Source of the DNA: Streptomyces panaciradicis
GTDB taxonomy: Bacteria; Actinomycetota; Actinomycetes; Streptomycetales; Streptomycetaceae
Assembly: GCF_023516615.1 (NCBI RefSeq)
Contig: NZ_JAMGBF010000013.1
Coordinates: 52,830 to 116,829, forward strand
DNA: 64,000 nt
Direction of reading: 5' to 3'
The notes under the pieces were generated by a model. That model saw nothing but the letters and a program-made list of their open reading frames with translations. It ran no database searches and had not been told where the DNA came from. Position 1 is the stretch's first letter, and every line of letters starts with the position of its first letter. The translations under genes and the position numbers were made by a program. This document shows, piece after piece, positions 17,920 through 26,473 of this stretch.

Positions 17920-18605
17920 CGGCCGTCGGCGTCCGTGACGCTGTAGCCGACCCCGCGGACGGTGCGCAGGGGGCTGGCGGAACCGAGCTTGGCGCGCAGC
18001 TGCGAGACGTAGACGTCCATCACGCGCGTGTCCCGGTAGCCGGCGTACCCCCACACCTGGGCGAGCAGCTGCTCGCGGGTGAAGACCTGGCCGGGGTGCC
18101 GCATCAGGAAGGCGAGCAGGTTGAACTCGGTCGTCGTCAGCTCCACCGGCCGGCCGTCGACGTGCAGGGTACGGCGGCCGGCGTCCAGCGCGAGACGTCC
18201 CACCCGGCGCACCGGGTGCTGCGGCGGTCCGGCGGCACGCCGCAGCAGGGTCTTGACGCGGGCCACCAGCTCCTGCGGCGAGAACGGCTTGGTGAGGTAG
18301 TCGTCGCCGCCCAGTTCCAGGCCGAGGATGCGGTCGGTCACCTCGTCCCGGGCCGTCACGAACAGCACGGGCGTCCAGTCGCCCTCCTCGCGCAGCCGTC
18401 GGCAGACCTCCATGCCGTCCATGCCGGGCAGTGCGATGTCCAGGACGACCGCGACCGGGCGCATGCGGCGGACGGCGGCCAGAGCGGCGTCACCGGTGCT
18501 CTCGACGTGCACGCCGAAGCCTTCCCGGCTGAGGTAGCGCCGCTGGAGGTCGGCGATGTTGCGCTCGTCCTCGACGACCAGGACGAGCCCCTTGCTCTCC
18601 GGCAT
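17916..18605 (-). CDS. OmpR/PhoB-family response regulator
   Basis: A 229-residue regulator: receiver domain with acidic pocket VVEDERN, phospho-Asp in VVLDIALPGMDGME and the switch Lys in YLTKPFSPQELVARV, followed by a winged-helix domain (LTTTEFNLLAFLMRHPGQVF, YAGYRDTRVMDVYVSQLRAK). ATG 18605 follows AGAGAGG; an upstream GTG adds nine unlike residues. It binds as head-to-tail dimers to direct repeats with an 11-base period, such as the ones seen at 16499-16543 and 18677-18715 on either side of this gene pair. Confidence 0.93.
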   Translation of the reverse strand: MPESKGLVLVVEDERNIADLQRRYLSREGFGVHVESTGDAALAAVRRMRPVAVVLDIALPGMDGMEVCRRLREEGDWTPVLFVTARDEVTDRILGLELGGDDYLTKPFSPQELVARVKTLLRRAAGPPQHPVRRVGRLALDAGRRTLHVDGRPVELTTTEFNLLAFLMRHPGQVFTREQLLAQVWGYAGYRDTRVMDVYVSQLRAKLGSASPLRTVRGVGYSVTDADGR

Positions 18606-18676
18606 GTGCCTCTCTTTCCGCAGCCCGGCCACCGATGCTAGCCACCTCCGGCCGGCCCGAGCGTCCGCGCGAACGG

Positions 18677-18732
18677 CCCTTACACACCCCGAACATGCGC
18701 CGAACCTCCGGCTCGTACGCCCCGGCCACGCT
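18677..18732 (+). promoter_or_regulatory. response-regulator-type promoter B (MMPL operon)
   Basis: TTACAC, then GAACA and GAACC repeats with an 11-base period, TCCGGCTC, and a CACGCT -10-like box at 18727-18732. Order and spacing match promoter A. It is located between the divergent regulator gene and the MMPL gene, giving the latter a leader of about 200 bases, and could also act on the regulator gene. Confidence 0.55.
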
Positions 18733-18936
18733 GGGACCGCCGATCAAGAGACGGCCGGAGGGCGGCCCGCTCGCCGGGCGGCCACGGACCACCGGCAGGG
18801 TGTACCCCACCGGTGCGCCACGACCGGGGACAAGGCCGCCGGCGCAGCACCCCGCCCGCACCCGACACCACCACTGACCACCCCCCACACCACCCGACCC
18901 AGAGCCATCAGACGTGGCCCGAGAAGGAACGACTGC

Positions 18937-21189
18937 ATGACCGACGCGTCCGCCACCTCCCAGCGACCCGACCACCCGGAAGCGCCCGAACGCGCCGACC
19001 GGCTCCACCGGCTCGGCCGGTGGTGCGCACGGCGACCGTGGTGGGTGATCTCCGCCTGGCTGCTGGTGCTGCTCACCGCGCTGGCCGCCGACCGCGCCTG
19101 GGGCGGCAGTTACGACGACGATTTCGCCCTCCCCGGCACCTCCGTGCAGACCGGCTCCGATCTGCTGGACGCGCACGGCCCCGCCAGCGTCCGCGGCACC
19201 GCCGCCCAGATCGTGCTGCACACCGGCACCGGCTCTCTCGCCGCCCACAGCAGCGCCGTCGACACCGCGGTCACCGAGTTGAAGAAGCTGCCCGAGGTGA
19301 TCGCGGTGACCGATCCGCTGAGCACGCCCGGCACGGTCTCCACCGATGGCGCCACCGGCATCCTGACGGTCCGCTTCACCGAGAACCCCGCCCGCTTCGC
19401 CCCCTCCTACCTGCACGGCGTCGACGACGCGGTGCACGGCCTGCGCGCCGACCGCGTCCAGGTCGAATACGGTGGCCCACTGGGCCAGTTGGCCCGCCCC
19501 AAGGCCGCCGACCGGCTGTCGGAGGTGATCGGCCTCGTCACCGCCGTGGTCGTGCTGCTCGCCGGATTCGGCAGCGTGGCCGCCGCCGGACTGCCGCTGC
19601 TGACAGCGGTCGTCGGGCTGCTGACCGGGATCTCACTGCTCGGGCTGCTGGCAGCGGCGTTCACCTTCGGCAACGCCGCACCCACGCTGGCCACGATGAT
19701 GGGCCTGGGCGTCGGCATCGACTACGCCCTGTTCCTGATCACCCGGCACCGCCGGCTGCTGCGCGACGTCGACGATCCGGCGCAGGCCGCCGGCCGGGCC
19801 GTCGCCACCAGCGGCCGGGCCGTGATCGTCGCGGCGGCCACCGTCGCCCTCGCCCTCGGCGGCCTGTACGTGTCCGGCGTGACCTTCATCGGCACCCTCG
19901 GTGTCGCCGCCGGTCTGACCGTCCTGATCGCCGCCGTCGCGGCGCTCACCCTCGGACCCGCCTTCCTGGGGGTGGCGGGCCGCCGCATCGACCGGTGGCG
20001 GGTGCGCACGCCCGTCGACGAGCCGACCGGCACCGGCGACACCTGGCACCGCTGGGCCGCCACCGTGGGCCGCCGTCCCTGGCTGTTCCTCGCCGTCGGC
20101 GCACTCGTGCTGGCCGTCCTCGCGATACCGGCCGCCTCCATGCGCCTGGGGCACGTCGACAACGGCGCCGACCCGGCCGACTACACCGACCGCCGCGCCT
20201 ACGACCTGATCGCCGACGGCTTCGGACCGGGCACCAACGGCCAGTTCACGATCGTCGCCGACCTCACGGACACGCACGTCGACGACGCCACGCTGTCCCG
20301 GACCCTGCACGACGCCCTGGCCGCGACCCCCGGCGTCGCCCGCGTCACCACACCTGCCGCCGTCGACACGAGCCTGCTCGTCGCCACGGTCACACCCGAC
20401 ACCGGCCCACAGGAGCGGGGCACCTCCGACCTGATGCACCGCCTCGAGGACCACACGCTCCCCGACGCCCTCGCCGGCTCCGGCGCCCGCGGCTACGTCA
20501 CCGGCGTCACCGCGGCCCAACTCACCTTCCGCGACGTGGTCCTGGACCGTCTGCCGGTCATCGTCGCGGTGGTGGTCGCGGCGGCCTTCCTGCTCCTGCT
20601 CACCGTCTTCCGCAGCCTCCTGGTCGCCTTCAAGGCCGCCCTGCTCAACCTGCTGTCGATCGGGGCCGCCTACGGAGTCGTCGTCGCGGTCTTCCAATGG
20701 GGCTGGGGCGGCTCGCTGCTCGGCGTGGACGAACCCGTCCCCGTGGAGTCGTACGTACCGATGATGATGTTCGCGATCGTCTTCGGCCTGTCCATGGACT
20801 ACGAGGTCTTCCTGCTCTCCCGCATCCGCGAGTCCTGGCTGCACACGAAGGACAACCACGTGAGCGTCGCCGCCGGGCTGGCCGGCACCGCCCGCGTCAT
20901 CACCTGCGCCGCGCTCATCATGACCAGCGTCTTCCTCGCCTTCCTGCTCTCCACCAACGTGGTGATCAAGATGCTGGCGCTCGGCCTGGGCGTGAGCGTG
21001 ATCCTCGACGCCACCGTGGTGCGGCTCGTCCTGGTGCCCTCCAGCATGTACCTGCTCGGGCGGGCTAACTGGTGGCTGCCGCGGTGGCTGGACCGGCTTC
21101 TGCCCCACCTGGACCCCGAAGGCCCCGCGCCCGCCCAGGTACCGGCCGGCCACACCCTGCCGGCCGTGACGACGGGAGACAACGGATGA
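18937..21189 (+). CDS. MMPL-family exporter
   Basis: A 750-residue RND-type transporter of the MMPL group. Segment 1 is WVISAWLLVLLTALAADRA, and two blocks of five clustered membrane helices follow (about 190-350 and 535-715). The MMPL signatures MMGLGVGIDYALFLITRHR and FGLSMDYEVFLLSRIRESW carry the paired Asp-Tyr residues of the proton relay. These pumps move lipids, pigments or siderophore-type products across the membrane. ATG 18937 follows AAGGA. The downstream DUF2993 gene overlaps its stop by ATGA. Control by the adjacent two-component system is inferred from the shared operator. Confidence 0.93.
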   Translation: MTDASATSQRPDHPEAPERADRLHRLGRWCARRPWWVISAWLLVLLTALAADRAWGGSYDDDFALPGTSVQTGSDLLDAHGPASVRGTAAQIVLHTGTGSLAAHSSAVDTAVTELKKLPEVIAVTDPLSTPGTVSTDGATGILTVRFTENPARFAPSYLHGVDDAVHGLRADRVQVEYGGPLGQLARPKAADRLSEVIGLVTAVVVLLAGFGSVAAAGLPLLTAVVGLLTGISLLGLLAAAFTFGNAAPTLATMMGLGVGIDYALFLITRHRRLLRDVDDPAQAAGRAVATSGRAVIVAAATVALALGGLYVSGVTFIGTLGVAAGLTVLIAAVAALTLGPAFLGVAGRRIDRWRVRTPVDEPTGTGDTWHRWAATVGRRPWLFLAVGALVLAVLAIPAASMRLGHVDNGADPADYTDRRAYDLIADGFGPGTNGQFTIVADLTDTHVDDATLSRTLHDALAATPGVARVTTPAAVDTSLLVATVTPDTGPQERGTSDLMHRLEDHTLPDALAGSGARGYVTGVTAAQLTFRDVVLDRLPVIVAVVVAAAFLLLLTVFRSLLVAFKAALLNLLSIGAAYGVVVAVFQWGWGGSLLGVDEPVPVESYVPMMMFAIVFGLSMDYEVFLLSRIRESWLHTKDNHVSVAAGLAGTARVITCAALIMTSVFLAFLLSTNVVIKMLALGLGVSVILDATVVRLVLVPSSMYLLGRANWWLPRWLDRLLPHLDPEGPAPAQVPAGHTLPAVTTGDNG

Positions 21190-21899
21190 TCCGCGCCGCG
21201 TTCCGGCGACACCGGGCGGCGTCCGTCACCGCCCTCGCCCTGGCCCTCGTCCTGCTGACCGTCACCGCGGCCGAAGCCGCCGCCCGCACGATGCTGCGGG
21301 ATCGCCTGGCCGCGGCGGCCGGCCGGGCCCTCGGCCAGGACAGCACCGTCGACATCGACGGCGGCCCGGCCCTGCTCGCCCTGCTCGACCGGCACCTCGA
21401 CGCCGTGACCATCAGCAACGACCACGCCACCCTCGGCCGTATCCCCGACGTGTCCGTCCGCGCCCGCCTTCAGGACGTACGCCTGACCGGGGACCGCTCG
21501 GGCACCGTCTCCGCCGTCCACGCCGACGTCGACGTACCCGCGGCGTCCCTGCGGAGCATGACCGGCGCGAACGGGGGCCGGCTGCCCGTCACCGGCGTGC
21601 GCCTCGACGAGAAGAGGGGCACCGTCGTCCTGGACCTCGGCCAGGGCGGCCTCGGGCAGGCGACCGTGCGACCTGCCCTCCAGGACGGTCATGTGACGCT
21701 GCGTCTTCAGGAGGCCGAGATCCTCGGCCGTCCCGCGCCCAGCCGCCTGGTCGGCCGTATCCAGGACGCACTGACCGCGCGGACCGACGCCGACTACCCC
21801 CTGGGACTGAAAGCCACCAGCCTCGACGTCACGGCCTCAGGTCTGTCGATCGGCCTCGAAGCGGGCCGCACCCGGCTGCCGGCGCGGACGAAGACATGA
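21186..21899 (+). CDS. DUF2993 (LmeA-like) exported lipid-binding protein
   Basis: A 237-residue protein with one N-terminal membrane anchor or signal (VTALALALVLLTVTAAEAAA), followed by a DUF2993 body: RLAAAAGRALGQDSTVDIDG, LLDRHLDAVTISND, RARLQDVRLTG, and a C-terminal PLGLKATSLDVTASGLSIGL. LmeA of mycobacteria, a DUF2993 member, binds phospholipids in the periplasm. Translational coupling to the MMPL exporter (ATGA overlap) suggests the pair handles a lipid or lipid-linked molecule in the envelope. Confidence 0.85.
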   Translation: MIRAAFRRHRAASVTALALALVLLTVTAAEAAARTMLRDRLAAAAGRALGQDSTVDIDGGPALLALLDRHLDAVTISNDHATLGRIPDVSVRARLQDVRLTGDRSGTVSAVHADVDVPAASLRSMTGANGGRLPVTGVRLDEKRGTVVLDLGQGGLGQATVRPALQDGHVTLRLQEAEILGRPAPSRLVGRIQDALTARTDADYPLGLKATSLDVTASGLSIGLEAGRTRLPARTKT

Positions 21900-22021
21900 C
21901 CAAGCAACGCTCGCGTCCGTACCTCGTCAACCGGCGCTGAAAAGATCGCGCATGAATTCGGATGTGCGCTCCCGTGTGACAAGGGCTTTCCAAGATCGTC
22001 CGGCTGCTAGCTTCCCGTTTC

Positions 22022-23185
22022 ATGATCCATTCAGCCACCCCCGACGACGACCCCTGTGCGGGCCTGGAACCGACGCGCACGCCGCAGGACACCTACCGGC
22101 CTCTGCTCCTCAACCTCATGGAGGCCGAGGGGAGAGCGGCTTTGACGGCACTGCTGGAGTCGGGGGCCGTACGAGAAGTGCACGACCGCATCGACGATCA
22201 GCTCGAGGAGCTGGTGCGCTGCCTGCGGCCGGGGGAGTCGCCGGACGCCCGGGCCCTGGCTGCCGCCGCCACCGAGCTGTGCGCCGGGGTGCCGCGTCGG
22301 CGCTACGGCACCTGGATCTGGTACCCGTGGTCGGGGCGGCTGGTCCACCTGCTGCCGGCCGAGGAGTTCCGCCTGGTCCGCACCGACCGCAACAGAGACA
22401 AGATCACCCGGGTGCAACAGCAGGCACTGCTCGGCCGCCGCATCGGCGTGCTCGGCCTGTCCGTGGGCAACAGCGCGGCGCTGACCTGTGCCATGGAGGG
22501 CGTAGGAGGATCGTTCCGCCTGGCGGACTTCGACCGCTTGGGCCTGTCCAACCTCAACCGGTTGCGCGCCGGCGTCCATGACCTGGGGGTGGAGAAGACG
22601 GTGCTGTGCGCGCGCCAGATGTACGAGATCGACCCCTATCTCGACATCGAGATCTACCGCGAGGGCGTGTCACCGGAGACCGTCGAGGCGTTCTTCGGCG
22701 CCGGTCCCGGCGCGGGACTGGACCTGCTGATCGAGGAATGCGACACCCTGTGGGCCAAGTTCGCGGCCCGGGAGCACGCACGTGACCGCCGTATCCCGGT
22801 CCTGATGGACGCCAACGACCGCGGCCTGCTGGATGTGGAACGCTTCGACCTGGAGCCGGACCGGCCCCTCTTCCACGGCCGGGCGGGCGAAAGCACCGCA
22901 CAGGACGTCCGCGCGCTCGACGCGGCCCAGTCCCTCGACCTCCTCCTGCGGATCGTGGACGCGGACCGGCTCAGCCCGGCCATGACCGACGCCATCGGCA
23001 GGATCGGCCGCACCCTGTCCAGCTGGCCGCAGCTGGCGAGCGGCATCATGCTCGGCGCGGCCCTCGTCACCGACACCGCCCGTCGCATCCTGCTGGGAGC
23101 CCCGCTTCCCTCAGGACGCCACTACGCGGACCTCGAAGCCCTCGTCCCCGCCGACCACGCCCCCCTCCTCGGAACCGCGCCATGA
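22022..23185 (+). CDS. ThiF/E1-like adenylyltransferase family protein
   Basis: A 387-residue protein with an E1-like Rossmann core: RRIGVLGLSVGNSAALTCAM (about 139-158), LADFDRLGLSNLNRLRAGVH with the Asp/Arg/Asn set of ThiF/MoeB enzymes, EIYREGVSPE, LIEECDTLWAKFAAREHARD and IPVLMDANDRG. The 120-residue N-terminal part has its own domain (RRYGTWIWYPWSGRLVHLLP). No Zn Cys pairs or catalytic Cys are evident. It resembles the mycobacterial Rv1355c type. A TAGCTT -10 box ends 8 bases before ATG 22022, so the mRNA is nearly leaderless. It is coupled to an acetyltransferase gene. Confidence 0.85.
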   Translation: MIHSATPDDDPCAGLEPTRTPQDTYRPLLLNLMEAEGRAALTALLESGAVREVHDRIDDQLEELVRCLRPGESPDARALAAAATELCAGVPRRRYGTWIWYPWSGRLVHLLPAEEFRLVRTDRNRDKITRVQQQALLGRRIGVLGLSVGNSAALTCAMEGVGGSFRLADFDRLGLSNLNRLRAGVHDLGVEKTVLCARQMYEIDPYLDIEIYREGVSPETVEAFFGAGPGAGLDLLIEECDTLWAKFAAREHARDRRIPVLMDANDRGLLDVERFDLEPDRPLFHGRAGESTAQDVRALDAAQSLDLLLRIVDADRLSPAMTDAIGRIGRTLSSWPQLASGIMLGAALVTDTARRILLGAPLPSGRHYADLEALVPADHAPLLGTAP

Positions 23186-23787
23186 CCCACATCCCCGAAC
23201 TGCACGGCGATCACCTCTGGCTGCGCGAGCTGCGGGCCACCGACCTCGCGGCCTTCGAACGCATCCACACCCACCGTCTGCTGACCCGCTTCCTCGGCGT
23301 CGACCGCATGGACGCCCGCCAGGCACAGGACGCCTTCGCCCAGTGCCTCGCCCAGCCCTACGCCCACCCGCGCCGCAGACACACCCTCGCCATCTGCGCA
23401 CCCGGTGACGACACCATGGTCGGCAGCATGGGGCTGCTGGTCGAGGACTACGGCAGCAACGCCATGCTCACCGGGCTGGTCCTGCTGCCCGACGCACCCG
23501 TGCGCGGCCATGGCCACGAGGCCGGCCGGCTTCTGATGGCCCACGGTTTCGGCCCGCTCGGCCTGCACCGCATCTGGGCCGGGCACCGAGCCGACCACAC
23601 GCGCATGCGGGACGTCATGCTCGCCGCCGGCCTGCGGCCCGAGGCGACGCTGCGCGAACTGTTCCACACGCAGGGCCTGTGGCACGACGTCACCACCTAC
23701 GCCGCGCTGGCCCACGAGTGGCGGCGTTCCGCGACCCCCGCGGAACAGGCCGTCCTCACCGGTGACCACACGCTTCAAGCGGTCTGA
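23182..23787 (+). CDS. GNAT acetyltransferase (RimJ-like)
   Basis: A 201-residue N-acetyltransferase: MTHIPELHGDHLWLRELRAT, LVLLPDAPVRGHGHEAGRLL (acetyl-CoA loop R/Q-x-x-G-x-G/A region) and GFGPLGLHRIWAGHRADHTR. Members acetylate protein N-termini or small amines. Its ATG overlaps the ThiF-like stop (ATGA), so the two are co-translated. The pairing may mean it modifies the same substrate that the E1-like protein adenylates; this is inference from context only. Confidence 0.88.
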   Translation: MTHIPELHGDHLWLRELRATDLAAFERIHTHRLLTRFLGVDRMDARQAQDAFAQCLAQPYAHPRRRHTLAICAPGDDTMVGSMGLLVEDYGSNAMLTGLVLLPDAPVRGHGHEAGRLLMAHGFGPLGLHRIWAGHRADHTRMRDVMLAAGLRPEATLRELFHTQGLWHDVTTYAALAHEWRRSATPAEQAVLTGDHTLQAV

Positions 23788-23793
23788 ACGGGC

Positions 23794-23823
23794 GCCTGCA
23801 CAGCGGCACACCGCTCTGCAGGC
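23794..23823 (+). terminator. hairpin after the ThiF-GNAT pair
   Basis: A 13-bp stem with one mismatch (23794-23806 and 23811-23823) closes a 4-base CACA loop, starting 6 bases after the GNAT stop. No T-run follows, as is common for actinomycete terminators. Confidence 0.5.
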
Positions 23824-24032
23824 AGCTGGAGCCGGACATCGGCCGGGCGGGAAGTCATCGGAGGCTTCACCCCGACCGCTGAACGCACCGGGCAAGGTGG
23901 CCCGTGCGCCGACGAACCGGGAAGTGCCAGAGGTGCGGGTATGGTCCTGGCCCTTCCCGGCCGTCGCCCACATGATCGAGGGTGCGCCCCCCGGTCCCGA
24001 TAGGGCCGAACAGTCCCTGCGTGAGCCTGTCC

Positions 24033-24056
24033 ATAGGGGCCAACGGCCCTATTTTT
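24033..24056 (+). terminator. intrinsic terminator or attenuator before the DUF4142 gene
   Basis: ATAGGGGCC-AAC-GGCCCTAT forms an 8-pair stem with one bulged G, directly followed by TTTTT at 24052-24056. It is a textbook-like forward-strand intrinsic terminator, rare at this G+C, lying 165 bases before the DUF4142 start. The 433-base gap at 23788-24220 contains no other feature I can support. Confidence 0.6.
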
Positions 24057-24220
24057 GCCAGCGGTTGAGACGTACCAGCGGCTATTGGTCCGCGGGGCCT
24101 TCCGGCAGGGGCCGCCCCCCTCATCGGCTTGACGAATTCATTACGAACCCAAGAGGTTTTCCGGGCCTCGGCATACGTATCCCTGGGCGTGCGGGTATCG
24201 AATCAGAAGCAGGAGAGACG

Positions 24221-24928
24221 GTGCTCGTTTCACGGAAAGCGGCGGGAACCCTGTTCGTGGGTGGTGCGCTCGCCACCACCTTGGGGGCCCTCCTCTACCC
24301 CAGCATGCTCGGAGTCCAAAGGGTCAGCAGCGAACCAGAACTGGTCATCGCCCACCCGGCTACCGGGCCGCTGACCCAAGCCGACCGGGACTTCGTGGTC
24401 AAGGTGCGCTCCGCCGGCCTCTGGGAGTACCCCGTCGGTCAGATGGCGCTGAAGAAGGGTACGACGAAGCCGGTCAAGGCGGTCGCGGAGCAGCTGATCG
24501 CCGGTGATGCCACGTTGGACGCCGCGGATCGCAAGGCCGCCGCTCAGCTGGGCATCACGCTGCCCAACCAGCCCTCGCCGCAGCAGCAGGGCTTCGTGAC
24601 CCGGTTGAACGGGGACAGCGGCAAGCAGTTCGACACCGACCTGGCCACCATCCTGCGGGCGACGAACGGCCAGATGCTCGCCACGATCGCGAGTGTCCGC
24701 ACCACCACCAGGAACTCACTGGTCCGTGACCTGGCCGACCTGGCGAACGGCACGGTCCTGGACCACCTCACGACCGTGGAGAAGACCGGCCTGGTCGACT
24801 TCGACCAGGCCCTGTCCCTGCAGAGCACCGCACCCCAGACCCCGCCGCCCCCGGCGGCGGGCCAGCCCCAGGTCGTCCTCACCCCGCCGGCGCGCAGAAC
24901 GGTCTCTCCCAGTCCGACGGTGAGGTGA
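24221..24928 (+). CDS. DUF4142 exported protein
   Basis: A 235-residue protein with an N-terminal signal/anchor (GTLFVGGALATTLGALLYPS) and a DUF4142 helical bundle at about 55-200: LTQADRDFVVKVRSAGLWEY, GQMALKKGTTKPVKAVAEQL, ANGQMLATIASVRTTTRNSL. The C-terminal 35 residues are Pro-rich. DUF4142 resembles ferritin-like bundles but no metal ligands are evident; members are cell-envelope proteins of unknown role. GTG 24221 follows AGGAGAG. Confidence 0.85.
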   Translation: MLVSRKAAGTLFVGGALATTLGALLYPSMLGVQRVSSEPELVIAHPATGPLTQADRDFVVKVRSAGLWEYPVGQMALKKGTTKPVKAVAEQLIAGDATLDAADRKAAAQLGITLPNQPSPQQQGFVTRLNGDSGKQFDTDLATILRATNGQMLATIASVRTTTRNSLVRDLADLANGTVLDHLTTVEKTGLVDFDQALSLQSTAPQTPPPPAAGQPQVVLTPPARRTVSPSPTVR

Positions 24929-25019
24929 GGCCGCAGGCCGAGCCGCCCACGCCGGCCGTGTTCGGCGCGGGCAGGCGGTCGGCGCACGCTGACGCTCGTG
25001 CGCCGACCGCCGTCACGGC

Positions 25020-25718
25020 TCACGGCGTCCGGAACCCCCGGAAGGTCACCTGTGTGCGGCTTTCGAAGCCGAGCCGGTCGTAGAGGGCGATCGCGGCGGT
25101 GTTCGTCTCGGCGACGTGCAGAAAGGGACGTTCGTTCCGGGACAGGACGCCGGAGACCAGTGCGCGCACCAACCGGGCGGCGTGGCCCCGCCCGCGCGCC
25201 TCTGGTGCCGTACACACGGCGCTGATCTCGGTCCATCCGGGCGGCCGGAGCCGTTCGCCCGCCATGGCCACCAGGTTTCCGCCCGCACGGATGCCCAGAT
25301 AGGTGCCGAGTTCGTGGGTGCGCGGCCAGAACGGTCCGGGCTGCGTCCGTGCGGCGAGGTCGAGCATCTCGGGCACGTCGGTCGCGCTCAGCTCGACCAG
25401 GTCGCCGCTCGCGGCGCGGGGCTCGACAGGGCGGTCGCCGGTCCAGATCATCTGCCGTCCGTCCAGGGCGAAGACCGGCTCCCAGTCCGGCGGCGGGGTC
25501 GCCCGGCAGCTGAACAGGTCCGCGAAGCCGTCCCGGCCGAGCAGCCGGGCGAGGTCGGCCCAGTCCGTCGCGTCCGGATCGCGGGGCACGGCGCAGAAGG
25601 TCGCGACTCCTGGCAGGTAGGTGTCGGCCCGGCCGAGCCGACGGGCGAGCGCGGTGTGGTGGCACCGCAGCGACCCGCCCACCGGATCGTCGAGTACGGC
25701 GGCGTCCTCGCTCCTCAT
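25020..25718 (-). CDS. GNAT acetyltransferase (FR47-like C-terminal domain)
   Basis: A 232-residue protein. The N-terminal half is divergent (ADTYLPGVATFCAVPRD), and the C-terminal half is a GNAT fold: LGTYLGIRAGGNLVAMAGER, EISAVCTAPEARGRGHAARL with the acetyl-CoA pyrophosphate loop, and NTAAIALYDRLGFESRTQVT. The substrate is unknown. It is a single gene, divergent from the DinB-family gene at 25894. Confidence 0.88.
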   Translation of the reverse strand: MRSEDAAVLDDPVGGSLRCHHTALARRLGRADTYLPGVATFCAVPRDPDATDWADLARLLGRDGFADLFSCRATPPPDWEPVFALDGRQMIWTGDRPVEPRAASGDLVELSATDVPEMLDLAARTQPGPFWPRTHELGTYLGIRAGGNLVAMAGERLRPPGWTEISAVCTAPEARGRGHAARLVRALVSGVLSRNERPFLHVAETNTAAIALYDRLGFESRTQVTFRGFRTP

Positions 25719-25893
25719 CGCGCTGCCTTTCTCGGACCGTCACACCCATGCCACGCACCGGGAACCGCCCGAGACGTTCACTGGAATGATGCGGACAGAC
25801 ACCCTATCCCCGTAGCGGTGGACCGCCCCCTCGGGCGTGTACCGGCAGGCTGCACCGGGCCCCCGCGTCCCTGACCACGAAAGAGGCGAAAGC

Positions 25894-26430
25894 ATGCTCC
25901 CGGTAGACGCACTGCTGCGCGAGTACGACCGAGCCCGTGCCTACACCGACGATCTGTGGAAGGACCTCACCCCGGACGAGGTGACGTGGCGCCCGCACGA
26001 GAACTCCAGCGCCATCGGCTGGCACCTGGGCCACCAGGCCCACGTCGCCCACTTCATGATCCGCAACCTCACCGCGGCCGAGCCCAGCCCCGACCCCGAG
26101 CTGGACGCCCTGATGGACTCGGCGAACCCGGAGAAGTTCCGCGGCACGCTGCCCACGGTCGAACGGCTCACCCGGTTCCGCGAGACCGTCGCCGAACGCG
26201 TCCACGCCCGCATCGGCGACATCGCCGCCGGCCGCGTCGGTGCCCCCACCCAACTCACCATCGTCGCAACACACTTGATCACCGCGTTGATCAATCACGA
26301 ATACCAGCACGACCAGTGGATCAGCGAGGTCCGCGCCGACAACCTCGGCCACGCACTCCCGCCCGACCCCGACAGCGAGCACCTGCGCCGCATCGACGGC
26401 TATCTCGTCCTGGACCTCCTGCAGCCATAG
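25894..26430 (+). CDS. DinB-family four-helix protein
   Basis: A 178-residue protein of the DinB/YfiT superfamily with three well-placed histidines: IGWHLGHQAHVAHFM (about 44-58) and LINHEYQHDQWISEV near 140. The family binds a divalent metal through such His residues; actinomycete members include thiol-dependent (mycothiol) S-transferases. ATG 25894 (MLPVDALLREYDRAR) is preferred, with AGAGGCGAA upstream; a start at 25837 adds unlike residues. Confidence 0.87.
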   Translation: MLPVDALLREYDRARAYTDDLWKDLTPDEVTWRPHENSSAIGWHLGHQAHVAHFMIRNLTAAEPSPDPELDALMDSANPEKFRGTLPTVERLTRFRETVAERVHARIGDIAAGRVGAPTQLTIVATHLITALINHEYQHDQWISEVRADNLGHALPPDPDSEHLRRIDGYLVLDLLQP

Positions 26431-26473
26431 GGAGACCCGACCCGCCAGCTCCTCAGTAAAGCCGGCCTCGCGG

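Noticed and set aside
18813..21068. A 751-codon forward frame overlapping the MMPL gene.
   Set aside because: Extremely Arg/His/Pro-rich, with no membrane segments; a shadow of the MMPL frame.
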